Under the pieces are notes generated by a model. It was not told the origin of the DNA. It did not search any database and worked only from the letters and a program-made list of their open reading frames with translations. This document shows, one piece after another, positions 1 to 9,595 of a stretch of DNA of 64,000 nucleotides. This DNA comes from Trachythela sp. YZ-2020 (Eukaryota; Cnidaria; Anthozoa; Malacalcyonacea; Clavulariidae), in contig JADLSH010000315.1 of the NCBI GenBank assembly GCA_016169945.1, positions 1-64,000 of the forward strand, written 5' to 3'. The first letter of the stretch is position 1. Each line of letters begins with the position of its first letter. The translations under genes were made by a program, and so were the position numbers.

Positions 1-178
1 GTGAACGGACAAGACCCTGGACTACTTGGGAAAAGATCGGCCACCTCATTGATAAATCTTCTAGAAGCACGGTGATTAGTTGCAATCTTGAAAATGCGCT
101 GCAGACTTCCGGCAATGGAATTTTTCGTCGACCGGATAATTTTCTCATGGCGGAAGAGAATCGCGTAGTTTCGTACTA
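1..178 (-). CDS. Possible internal exon of an unidentified gene, cut by window edge
   Basis: All three minus-strand frames are open from the window edge to about position 178, and the stretch is more GC-rich than what follows. On the minus strand it is preceded by an AG (ttaccttag) that could be a splice acceptor. The best-looking minus frame reads as a basic, helical peptide containing IAGSLQRIFKIATNH. One plus-strand frame is also open for about 58 codons, so the strand is uncertain. I do not recognise a family. It could equally be the end of a decayed repeat. Confidence 0.25.
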
Positions 179-1353
179 AGGTAACATGTGCGTCGAATTT
201 GGATTGTTTAGGTTATGTGATTTCTCATTTTGCTAGTTTAGTTATCGTAATTTACGGCTAATATATTCGACCTTCCGGTTTTGAGTCACTGCTTGAGAAA
301 AGTCAATAAGCAAATATCGACAACATTTTGCAATGAAAGCAAACATTCACAATTAACTGAAATAATTTGTATTTGCCTATAGTCAATCAGAGCAAAACCT
401 ATAAGTGGACTGATCAGATAATATCAAGTATAAAATCAGCATCTTAATGTTAGGAAATGTATACATCTTGATGCTTGTTTACATGTACAATCAACCAGAT
501 TGTAAAATAGTATATACTTTTGTATATTCAGTTATATTTGCAATCTGTTGTTTGATTGAATTTGTAAACAAGGCTGTGGATTGAAGGTCAAGATATAACA
601 AATTATAAGGTTACTAATATGTGCGAGATAGGTTCACATATAATTGCAAAAGATCAAGTTCGGCAGGCCGGGTACTGCTTGACACTCCGGCTATATTTCG
701 ACTAATTACTACTCTCAAAATACTTTTGAATCTAAATAAATTTGGAATCAAATTATATACAAATCATCCTGCATTGTTTTGTGGATGCTATTTTCCGTGA
801 ATTGTAAATTCATCGTTTCAAATATTTATCGTGGATTGTTTTATCGTACTCGTCTGTGTATATAGATTACAGACAGCGTCTACTTCTGGTGTATTTTGAA
901 TATCTCGTTATATATTTGCTGGATCTGTTTGATAATCTCTCAGTGAACTGTAAATCGTCTTCCTAATATTGTGTCAAGGTTTTTATTTTATTTGGTTAAA
1001 GACAATTCAAATTATCTGTTTTGTTCAATTTTGGCCGTTGGGATTTTGAATAATTCGCGGCGTCTCACCTCGAGTTAACGTGGCAACAACTATATTAGTT
1101 CGTGTCTCGTGTCTTATGGTTATGAAGTTTGTGTTCAGGTCTTTGAACGTCAATTTTTCGTCATAATAGTACATTGTTTTATACTCTAGTTTTATTTTGT
1201 TGATTTCCGTAAAGAGTAAAGTATTTCGTCAAATAATCTACATTTATAGTGTGTTATATTTCTCAACGCCTCTAAAATACAATCCTCTGGTACTTGACCT
1301 CAATTGACCTATAAGGGCGACAAGGCTTAATCCCTCGCAAGTCAATCTTCACG
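179..1353. other. AT-rich non-coding stretch upstream of LINE A
   Basis: I see no convincing coding frame here. The sequence is AT-rich with frequent stops. The part nearest LINE A may be its 5' UTR, but without a second copy the 5' end of the element cannot be placed. Confidence 0.5.
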
Positions 1354-1680
1354 ATGCCAAAACATATTGCTTTTTGGTTTTCGTCACTCATACTGCTGTT
1401 GCTCCTTTTCATTGTCTTCAACTCATGTAACTCATGGAATGTAGACACTCCAGATGCCTCACTCATGATCTCTATAGGTGCTGATATCACAAAATATCCA
1501 AACAGAAATTGTGGACTCTCCCGTAAATCAAAACACTCAAATATATTACCCTCCCTTAAAGTTAAAGCCGGAATTAAACTTCTAAACGCCAGTTTATACG
1601 CTTACTCTCTTGTACTTCTTGCTGGAGACGTCAGCCGAAACCCTGGGCCTGCAATATCTCTCAAGATACGCAGAATTTAG
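1354..1680 (+). pseudogene. LINE A ORF2 N-terminus with 2A-like motif
   Basis: 108 codons from an ATG. Residues about 8-23 are strongly hydrophobic (LILLLLLFIVF). Residues 86-99 read LVLLAGDVSRNPGP, matching the core of 2A-like ribosome-skipping peptides (D-V/I-x-x-N-P-G-P preceded by hydrophobic residues). Such motifs are known at the N-terminus of ORF2 in several CR1/L2-clade LINEs. Soon after NPGP the frame is lost and the endonuclease continues in the next frame. The usual E after DV is S here, so activity is uncertain. Confidence 0.6.
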
Positions 1681-1702
1681 TAACATTAGTTTTCCAAGTA
1701 AT

Positions 1703-1846
1703 CGAGGACTTAAGATTGCACATCTAAATGTAAGAAGCTTAATCAATAAAATAGATCCACTCCGTATTCTTTTGGAAAACAATCCTTTCGACGTCCTGAC
1801 CATCTCTGAAACCTGGTTAACCAACAAAATATATGACCCGGCCTGA
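1703..1846 (+). pseudogene. LINE A endonuclease N-terminal fragment
   Basis: This frame (+1 relative to the leader) encodes the first blocks of an AP-endonuclease-like domain: LKIAHLNVRSLINKID followed by DVLTISETWL with the catalytic E of SETWL. A stop ends it at 1844. From there to about 2200 endonuclease remnants lie in mixed frames (for example LLGDFNVD-like sequence near 2135). It is the direct continuation of LINE A. Confidence 0.6.
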
Positions 1847-2202
1847 ATTAACTATTCAGAGGATACTCTTTTGTCAGAAATGACCGTAAAAACAAAAAGG
1901 AGGTGGATGCATGATATATATTCGTGATGGTTTACCCATAGGGCACGGCCCGATTTACAAGATGAGTAGATGACAATATAGAATCTTGTGTCCTTGAAGT
2001 TAATCGGCCAAAATGTAAGAAGATGTTCATCTGGTCAATCTATCGAGCCCTGATGCACCATTAACTAATTTGATTGATACTCTAAATTCAAAGATGAGCT
2101 TACTTCCTCCAGGATGCTGAACTAATTTTACTTGGTGACTTTAACGTTGACGCCCTCGCTAAAGAAATACTCCGACTTACTGCCTGAAACAACAACTTAC
2201 TT

Positions 2203-3225
2203 TTGTTTGCAAGTACTAACAATCTAATCCAACTGATTAACACTCCAACACGGATAAACGAACTTTCATCAACAGTATTGATCTCTTGTTTGTTAATAAC
2301 AAACATCGTATTGTATCAAGTGGTGTGTTACCTGTACATATCAGCGACCACTCCCTCATTTTCTGTGTTGTCAAGTCCGGGTAACAAAATGTCCAGGAGA
2401 ACAATTGAATATACATCCTACAAACATTACTCTAAAGAAGCATTTCTGGCAGATCTTAGGAACGTAAACTGGAATATTGTTGATGAAATTCCTGATATTA
2501 ACACCGCAATAAATTTTTGGAATAAGCTGTTCTCTGATGTTGCAGAACGTCATGCCCTTACAAAAAGAACTAGGATAAAAGGTTGTCATGTGCTTTGGAT
2601 GACTTCTGAGTTGAAAACATCAATGCAGGAACGTGACCGTTGTTTCCGTAAAGCTACTAAATCTAATTCTCCATCTGACTGGTCCAAATATAAAATATTA
2701 AAATCGAATGTGAATAGACAAGTCAAGAAAAGTAAATCTGAATACTATCTTAACCTTATTGAAAGCTCTAAGAATAATCCTAACTCTCTCTGGAAAAACC
2801 TAAATGAAATCACCTCACGTAAACCAAACTCCAACATTTCGTGTATTGAAGTCGATGGAATTCCATACACTGAACCCAGACAAATCTCTGAAATTCTCAA
2901 TAACCATTTCTCAACAATTGGCTTAACACTCGTTGACAAATTCCGCTCAGTTATTTCTACCGTCAGTTCAGCCCTACATAATGATCATCCTCAATCTGAA
3001 GTAAAGTTTGTCTTTAGAGAAATTGATGAGTGCTATGTTAAGTCAAAACTAAGGAAGCTTAAGACAAACAAGGCGATTGGTTTGGATAATATTAGTGCTA
3101 GATTGCTAAAGGACTCCGCTGATGTTATCTCGACAAGTCTCACTAAAATTTACAACCGTTCATTAGCAACCTCTGTCTTCCCATCAGTATGGAAATGTGG
3201 CAAAGTAACAGCGTTGTTCAGTTAA
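2203..3225 (+). pseudogene. LINE A ORF2 central fragment (end of EN to RT start)
   Basis: 340 codons open. It begins in the terminal endonuclease block (LIQLINTPTRI), passes through the linker (HALTKRTRIKGCHVLWMT, the equivalent of the common KxxPW block) and reaches the first RT block (KTNKAIGLDNISARLLKD). It ends at a frameshift just after SVFPSVWKCGKV, where RT block 2 should start. The fragment is long for a decayed element, suggesting moderate age. Confidence 0.7.
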
Positions 3226-3686
3226 ATCTGGAGACCGCTGCAATGCCAATATGATTATAGAACAATAACCATTTTACCAACTGCTAGCAAAATACTTGAA
3301 AGAGTCGTTCACAGTCAAATCTATAGCTATCTACTTCAAGAAAATATCCTAACCCCGAAACAATTCGGATTCCGTCCAAAACTCTCTACGGCAATTGCTC
3401 TTACTAACTTCACTGACACCATTCTTGATAATTTAGACAAAGGTTCAATCGCAGGAGCAGTTTTCTTAGATCTATCGAAGGCCTTTGACACGGTCTGCAG
3501 TCACGATCTGCTCATAGAAAACTTGCCACCATTGGTTTTTCACAGGCGACAATCAACTGGTTCTCTTCTTATCTATCAAATCGTTTTCAAGTCACTTCTA
3601 TTGGCCTCGAACACTCATCCACTAAACATGTACAAGTCGGCGTACCCCAAGGAAGCATACTGGTCCCTCCACTGTTTCTCATTTAT

Positions 3687-4466
3687 GTGAATGACATTCC
3701 ATCTACTGTCCATAACTGTAACATCTCCCTGTATGCAGACGATACTGTCCTGTTTTGTTCAGCTAAAACCGCTATGGAATTGGAACAAAAACTAAACTCT
3801 GACCTCCTGAACCTATCTCATTGGTTTGCTGCTAACCGCCTAACTCTTAACACTTCTAAATGCAAATTTATGATGTTCGGAAGCAATGCCAAACTTACCA
3901 AACTACATGATATAAATCTACTCATTAACGACCGCCCACTAAATCGTGTTCAATCTTTTAAATATCTTGGTATAACCTTAAATCAGACATTATCGTGGTC
4001 AGAGCATGTTGAAACACTTTGTAACAAAGTCTATCAACGCCTTGGTGTCATTCGAAGAGTTAAACACCTTTTAACACTCGAATCCCGGCTTACTTTAGTC
4101 AATAGCCTTGTCATGCCGATATTTGACTACGCTGATTTTGTATGGGGTGATAAAAACAACTCCGTCCTCATGGATCATCTTCAAATCCTCCACAATAAAG
4201 CCGCAAAAATCATTCTTGACGCTCATCCACTTTCGTCAGCCTCGGAATCACTAAAATCGTTAGACTGGCAGCCGTTATCAATGCGCAGACACTTTCACCG
4301 TTGCCTCATCATGCATAAGTGTTTAAACAATAACGTCGACTTTAAATTTAACTTCAAGTACTCGTCCGACATCCACAGCTACAACACCCGAAACAAACAA
4401 AACTTACATTTGGAGGCGCGTCAAGAGAAATTGGAGGAAGCAGGCTTTCAGCTACCATGCTGCTAA
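3687..4466 (+). pseudogene. LINE A reverse transcriptase C-terminal half
   Basis: 259 codons from within RT palm to the thumb and C-terminal tail. LYADDTVLF carries the catalytic Asp pair, followed by LNTSKCKFMMFG and FKYLGITL blocks and DYADFVWG. The C-terminal YNTRNKQ block is typical of CR1/L2-type ORF2. A frame break near 4415 separates the last residues, which continue as RWSYRAA.DWN-like sequence to about 4550. Confidence 0.75.
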
Positions 4467-4803
4467 CGACTGGAACAGTCTACCGATTGACATCCGGGAT
4501 ACAGAACAATTTACAACATTTAAAAATAAACTTAAGAATCATTTGTCACTATAAGACACTATACCGCAGTAATGGGACGCACTAAGACATTATAAGCTTT
4601 AACATTAATATTATCATTATTATTGGTAGTATATATATATTAGTATATAGTATTATATATAGTTGTTTTTTTGTTGCTCAGGGCTCCGCTGAAAATCACT
4701 TTTGTGAGCGGACCTCCTGATTAAATATTGTAATTATTATTATTATTATTATTATTACTAATGGCATGTTTTCCTTAGTTATATATCAAGCACTACTCAT
4801 CTG

Positions 4804-5079
4804 AGGGCCTGTCTATATGAGAGGCGAGACGGGACGTTCGCCGGGACAACATTTTTCATCCCGCATTTATATGATTTTTTGCACACGGGATATTTTCTCG
4901 CGGGAATACCCGGGAATATTATTTTATTGTTGCAGGATGCCATTTTGAATTATTTGACTGTTCAGAAGTCACATGACAGTGATCAAATAACGCAATATCA
5001 GCGTAATATTGTCCCGGTAGGCGGGATGGAGCATTTATACGGCGAAAAACGTCCCGCTTGAGGCGGGAGATCCCGCATA
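4804..5079. mobile_element. Fragment of a GGGCCTGT-ended DNA transposon (MITE-1)
   Basis: Starts with AGGGCCTGTCTATATGA and contains repeated GGCGGGA/TCCCGCC modules in both orientations. The same end, inverted, closes the related copies at 12435 and 22483. Here the far end is missing and the element runs directly into the satellite that starts at 5079. Non-coding. Confidence 0.55.
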
Positions 5080-6027
5080 GTGGTAGTGGTAGTGGTAGTG
5101 GTAGCGGTGGCGGTGGCGGTAGTGGTAGCGGCAGCGGCAGCGGCAGCGGTAGTGGTAGTGGTAGCGGTAGCGGTAGTGGTAGCGGCAGCGGCAGCGGTAG
5201 TAGTAGTGGTAGTGGTAGTGGTAGTAGCGGTAGCGGTAGCGGTAGTGGTAGTGGTAGCGGTAGTGGTAGCGGCAGCGGCAGCGGTAGTAGTAGTGGTAGT
5301 GGTAGTGGTAGTAGCGGTAGCGGTAGTGGTAGTGGTAGCGGTAGTGGTAGTAGCGGTAGCGGTAGCGGTAGTGGTAGTGGTAGCGGTAGCGGTAGTGTAG
5401 CGGTAGTGGCAGTAGCGGTAGCGGTAGCGGTAGTGTAGCGGTAGTGTAGCGGTAGTGTAGCGGTAGTGTAGCGGTAGTGTAGCGGTAGTGTAGCGGTAGT
5501 GTAGCGGTAGTGTAGCGGGAGTGGAGCGGGAGTGTAGCGGTAGTGTAGCGGTAGTGTGGCGGTAGTGCAGCGGCAGTGTGGCGGTAGTGTAGCGGTAGTG
5601 TGGCGGCAGTGTGGCGGCAGTGTGGCAGCAGTGTGGCGGTAGTGTAGCGGTAGTGTAGCGGTAGTGTAGCGGTAGTGTAGCGGTAGTGTAGCGGTAGTGT
5701 AGCGGTAGTGTAGCGGTAGTGTAGCGGTAGTGTAGCGGTAGTGTAGCGGTAGTGTAGCGGTAGTGTAGCGGTAGTGTAGCGGTAGTGTAGCGGTAGTGTA
5801 GCGGTAGTGTAGCGGTAGTGTAGCGGTAGTGTAGCGGTAGTGTAGCGGTAGTGTAGCGGTAGTGGCAGTAGCGGTAGCGGTAGCGGTAGCGGTGGCGGCA
5901 GCGGCAGCGGTATCGGTAGCGGTAGCGGCAGCGGTAGCGGCAGCGGTAGCGGTAGCGGTAGCGGTAGCGGTAGCGGTAGCGGTAGCGGTAGCGGTAGCGG
6001 TAGCGGTAGCGGTAGCGGTAGTGGTAG
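5079..6027. repeat. Composite satellite: GGTAGY-type hexamers flanking an 11-bp array
   Basis: Three zones. 5079-5400 is an imperfect trinucleotide/hexanucleotide array of GGTAGT and GGTAGC units. About 5400-5860 is a regular 11-bp array of TAGCGGTAGTG with a few variant units near 5520-5635. About 5865-6025 is an almost pure GGTAGC hexamer array. All frames stay open through much of it, giving spurious Gly-Ser, Val-Ala and YRYTTATLPLH-type peptides. I treat none as genes. Confidence 0.95.
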
Positions 6028-6029
6028 TT

Positions 6030-6242
6030 TCATTTTACAATGATTTTCAAAAGGATCTGAATTAATTAAATTAATTAATTCGGGTCCTTTTTGAAAAAAA
6101 ATTGAAATGGTTGGTGAGTTCCTAATATCAGCGGTTAAAGAGTTGCAGTCTTTGATCGCATGATAATATGTTCTATATTTCCCCCAGTTACGTACAACGC
6201 GAGGCAACCTTAGATTATCTTTATTCCGTAGATTGTAACTAT
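6030..6242 (-). pseudogene. C-terminal relic of another LINE ORF2
   Basis: On the minus strand this encodes YSYNLRNKDNLRLPRV, RNWGKYRTYYHAIKDCNSL and LTADIR, the conserved tail of CR1/L2-type ORF2 proteins (NLRN...LPRV.TNWGK...Y.A.KDWNSL). Nothing upstream of the tail is present because LINE B sits directly against it, as if LINE B had inserted here. The satellite follows immediately on the other side. Confidence 0.6.
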
Positions 6243-6397
6243 ATTTCAATTTCAATTTATTCAAAAGATACCAATTTTGCAGTTAAAAACTGAATTACAC
6301 TGGTTTACATGCATATGAGTAAAAATTACTACAAACACTCCTTATTTACACGTTGTTAATTTTGATGGTTCTAGATAAAAATGTAGCCAAACAATTA

Positions 6398-9304
6398 TTA
6401 TTTAAAACTAGAGTTGTAGGCCTTACTACCGGCCATAATAAAACTATTAGCAAACCTACTTGTCCTAGAATGGAGTTTATGGGATGTTTCTTCACACATT
6501 TGAACGAAAAGTTTCTCGCAAATGGTCTTTCTCCGCGAGAACAGTGACACCACCCCAGCGCGTACCAACGCATCTTCATATTTGAGATCAGGGAAGATTA
6601 TACGAAGGGCTCTGCGTTGAATACTCTCGATCTCGTCGCTCAAGTATTGCGCCAAGCTATAGTGCCATACCTCGCACGAAAACTCTAAAATTGGTCGAAC
6701 GCAGGTAGTATAAACCCGGACTAACTTGCACGCTGGAATAGAGGATCTCTTAAGTAATCGTAAGGCATACAACCGCTTCGAAGCTTTCTTGCAGATATAG
6801 TCAACGTGCTCGATCCATTTAAGATCTTTCGAGATCATGACACCAAGTAATTTAGCATGCGGGACCACAGATATATCATGACCGTCAATGGTGATCGGCG
6901 GAAGAGCCCCGAGATCAAGGGGAGAGAACCCAACACGAACTTCTTTTGTTTTTGTAGGGTTCAGTTTCATGTTATTCTCAGAAACCCATTTAGCAGATTC
7001 TGTAATTTGAGACGGTAGGACCGAGTTGGCTTCTTGACCCTTCGAGACAATCTCCCAGATAGTGGTGTCGTCAACAAATTTCACCGTATCGTCGGAGACG
7101 TTCAAGTCGTTCACCATGATGAGGAAGAGGAGGGGGCCCAGTTTTGTTCCTTGGGGGACTCCTCCGTTGATAGTTCTCCAACTCGAGAAATTAGAGCCAA
7201 TTCTTGTTCTCTGACTTCTGTCAGTAAGGAAGTTGGCAATCCAATTAATTAGAATTGGGTGTACACGCATATTAATGAGTTTCTGCATCAGAATATTGAA
7301 ATCGATGCGGTCAAAAGCTTTAGAAAAGTCTAGCATGCATATCCGTAGGCAGGCTCCAGGTGTGTCCATCGCTTCAAACCATTTATGGAGCAGGTGTATC
7401 AACGCCATGGTGGTGTTGGATCCTTTAATTGAGCCAAATTGGAGCTTATCAATTTGGTCGCGGATTGACTGCAAGAGCCAGTTATATGGAAATGACTCCA
7501 GAATCTTACTCACTATGGGCGTGAGCGATATCGGTAGAAAATCAGAGTCAACATCCAGAGCAGGGGAAGACTTTGCTGCAGGGATGACATTTGCAGATTT
7601 CCACAGGGATGGGACATAACCATCATGAATAGAGGCATTAAATATGGATGCTAATGGGCGACATAATAACGAGGAATTTTCACGGAGGAACCAAGACGTG
7701 ATTTCGTCAGGACCTGCAGCTGAAAAGGACTTGACGGATTGTAATGCTTTCTCGGTGTCGTCGACTGAAATGTAAATGTCGGGAGGAAAATCACCGACTT
7801 CGAGGGGCGTCCAAGCAAGCGAAGGCAGGGAATTCCCAACGGCAACGAACTTGTCGTTAAACAGGTTGGCCAGAGCCGAATCGGAATAGGGCTGTCCGTT
7901 GTACACCAGTGTGGAAACGTTTTTAGATGGGGCAAGGCCAGTGATATTTTTGACAGCGGACCACCACTTCCGTGAATTCGACTGAGTGGTATTAGCGACA
8001 TTGTTCGTATAATACTTTGAGCGAGCACGCCTACACAAGCTATTAATTTTGTTCCTATAGAATCGAAACATAGGCTTGTTTCCTCTGCGCCAGGTCACTT
8101 GGCGTTTCGATATTAATCTTTTTATCTCCGGAGTAATCCAGGGCTTATCGCTGCTATCAGATTTGATACGCTTCAGCGGGAGATATTTATCAACAATACC
8201 ATCGACAAGAGAAGAGAAATATTGGCACTGTTCGTCACAAGAGCCTAGATGATACATTGGAGACCAGTTAACGCTGGATAGGGCTTCAGTGATTAACCTC
8301 CGATTGAAGGGACGCGCGTCCCTAACCATTCGGAAGGACCGTGAGTTCCTACGATGATTCAGTGGATTTAGTAAAACTGAGTTGTCTGAGAATCCGAGTG
8401 GAGGAACAACTTCAGGAACGTCGTAAAATTTCGAAATGTTCGTGAATATTTTATCAAGAATGTTTGATCCTCTAGTAGCTTTCTTCACAATCTGTTTTAA
8501 GGAAAACGAATTACACAGTTGTCGGTGTTTGAATTGGTTGAAGTCGCCGGTTAGGATGATAGCAGCTCCTGGGTTGGCTGTTAGAGCGCGGTCAAGGGAC
8601 TCGGTAAGATAAGCCAACATAGCCATATTGTCACTATTTGGCGGATGATAAATGGCTCCCAATACGATTGAATTAATGCCACGTGGTAGGCGTCTTGGTT
8701 TGATTAATAGCCACAAGGTTTCAAATTCAGGGTTCGAGAGATCTTTCAAATGGACTACAGGTAGACAGTTTTTCACGTAAGCGCACACGCCTCCACCTCT
8801 TCTACCATCATCTCGATCACGCCTAAATATAGAGAACCCACTTAAGTTTATCACTGCGCTATCAACGTTGGAAGTGAGCCACGTTTCGGTGATAACTACG
8901 ATGTCTGCAAGGAGATTTGAGACGGTACCGGAAAGTTCATCAATCTTATTTACTAGTGACCTCGAGTTGGACATGAACAGGGAAGGTACGGAACTGCATG
9001 ACTTTGGGGGTCCTATCTGTTGTGAGCACGTCACAGATATTCTACATTCATCGTTCATAGGTATATTGATTAAGTTTGATCGGTGTACATTATTGTTATT
9101 TACTCTCACGATACGTTTTGAAGTTATAATCGGGATAGCACTTGATTCGCTAGGGTACTTGGGTATATCACTTCCCATTAAGTTATTGTTAGGCGTGAAA
9201 CAAGAGTTAGTTGAGATCGGTCGGGATGATGTAATTTCGGATTGGTTCTCGTGGCTTGGCGGACAAAGTCGAGGTAACTCAGCCAATCCCTCGTTCAGGG
9301 ACAT
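6398..9304 (-). CDS. LINE B ORF2: endonuclease-reverse transcriptase (968 aa)
   Basis: Uninterrupted 968-codon frame. An AP-type endonuclease occupies about residues 105-320 (MSNSRSLVNKIDEL, VVITETWL, RGGGVCAYV, ILTGDFNQ, DNSVLL). RT spans roughly 530-800 with LDFSKAFDRID, GGVPQGTKLGPLLF and KFVDDTTIW, whose catalytic DD is near residue 745. The tail is thumb/C-terminal sequence. The protein makes the target nick and primes reverse transcription from it (family knowledge). The usual FRPISL block reads FLPISL and the usual SDH of the endonuclease reads SDN, so activity may be lost although the frame is open. In the 16.99-kb copy only the N-terminal half is kept. Confidence 0.85.
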   Translation of the reverse strand: MSLNEGLAELPRLCPPSHENQSEITSSRPISTNSCFTPNNNLMGSDIPKYPSESSAIPIITSKRIVRVNNNNVHRSNLINIPMNDECRISVTCSQQIGPPKSCSSVPSLFMSNSRSLVNKIDELSGTVSNLLADIVVITETWLTSNVDSAVINLSGFSIFRRDRDDGRRGGGVCAYVKNCLPVVHLKDLSNPEFETLWLLIKPRRLPRGINSIVLGAIYHPPNSDNMAMLAYLTESLDRALTANPGAAIILTGDFNQFKHRQLCNSFSLKQIVKKATRGSNILDKIFTNISKFYDVPEVVPPLGFSDNSVLLNPLNHRRNSRSFRMVRDARPFNRRLITEALSSVNWSPMYHLGSCDEQCQYFSSLVDGIVDKYLPLKRIKSDSSDKPWITPEIKRLISKRQVTWRRGNKPMFRFYRNKINSLCRRARSKYYTNNVANTTQSNSRKWWSAVKNITGLAPSKNVSTLVYNGQPYSDSALANLFNDKFVAVGNSLPSLAWTPLEVGDFPPDIYISVDDTEKALQSVKSFSAAGPDEITSWFLRENSSLLCRPLASIFNASIHDGYVPSLWKSANVIPAAKSSPALDVDSDFLPISLTPIVSKILESFPYNWLLQSIRDQIDKLQFGSIKGSNTTMALIHLLHKWFEAMDTPGACLRICMLDFSKAFDRIDFNILMQKLINMRVHPILINWIANFLTDRSQRTRIGSNFSSWRTINGGVPQGTKLGPLLFLIMVNDLNVSDDTVKFVDDTTIWEIVSKGQEANSVLPSQITESAKWVSENNMKLNPTKTKEVRVGFSPLDLGALPPITIDGHDISVVPHAKLLGVMISKDLKWIEHVDYICKKASKRLYALRLLKRSSIPACKLVRVYTTCVRPILEFSCEVWHYSLAQYLSDEIESIQRRALRIIFPDLKYEDALVRAGVVSLFSRRKTICEKLFVQMCEETSHKLHSRTSRFANSFIMAGSKAYNSSFK

Positions 9305-9567
9305 CCGATATGCTGGTATGGTGGGTTCTTGGTTCGCTGACGCTTTGGAAAAGGAGATTGACTATAGTCAACTGGGCTTTCAACCAAAGGTAAACGGGAA
9401 TGCCACACGGGTACTTGGGATTTAGTTCGGGACGTCCGATATGCTGGCATGGTGGATTCTTGGTTCGCTGACGCTTTGGAAAAGGAGATTGACTATAGTC
9501 AACTGGGATTTCAACCAAAGGTAAACGGGAAAGCCACTCGGGTACTTGGGATTTAGGGCGGGTTGGG
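9305..9567 (-). repeat. 131-bp tandem repeat at the LINE B ORF1/ORF2 boundary
   Basis: Two units with a 131-bp period (CCGATATGCTGG starts at 9305 and 9436), differing at a few bases. The repeat reappears in LINE B copy 2 at about 18254-18510. On the minus strand it encodes a repeated SQLTIVNLLFQSVSE-like peptide in more than one frame. It may be a duplicated regulatory or inter-ORF spacer of the element. Confidence 0.8.
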
Positions 9568-9595
9568 AGAGGCAGATCAGACTTGATTTTATTGT

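Larger units (their letters stand above)
1354..4758 (+). mobile_element. LINE A: decayed CR1/L2-like non-LTR retrotransposon
   Basis: A degenerate plus-strand LINE. In order it shows a hydrophobic N-terminal segment ending in a 2A-like motif, the start of an AP-type endonuclease (KIAHLNVRSL, SETWL, about 1710-1830), a linker plus RT N-terminus (2203-3225), RT core pieces in a shifted frame (FGFRPKLST, FLDLSKAFDTV, about 3355-3500), the GVPQGS motif near 3640, the YADD catalytic motif near 3735, and a C-terminal thumb region ending near 4466. The 3' UTR ends in a TTA microsatellite tail at about 4730-4758. At least four frame breaks separate the pieces, so it is dead. It belongs to the same clade as the RT relics at 10.9-11.97 kb and 19.9-22.0 kb. 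Confidence 0.85.

Noticed and set aside
5035..6264. Long open frames through the GGTAGC/TAGCGGTAGTG array (Gly-Ser, Val-Ala and Leu-Pro/YRYTTATLPLH repeats)
   Set aside because: They are forced by the short-period satellite, exist in several frames on both strands and have no non-repeat domain, except for a LINE tail at one end.
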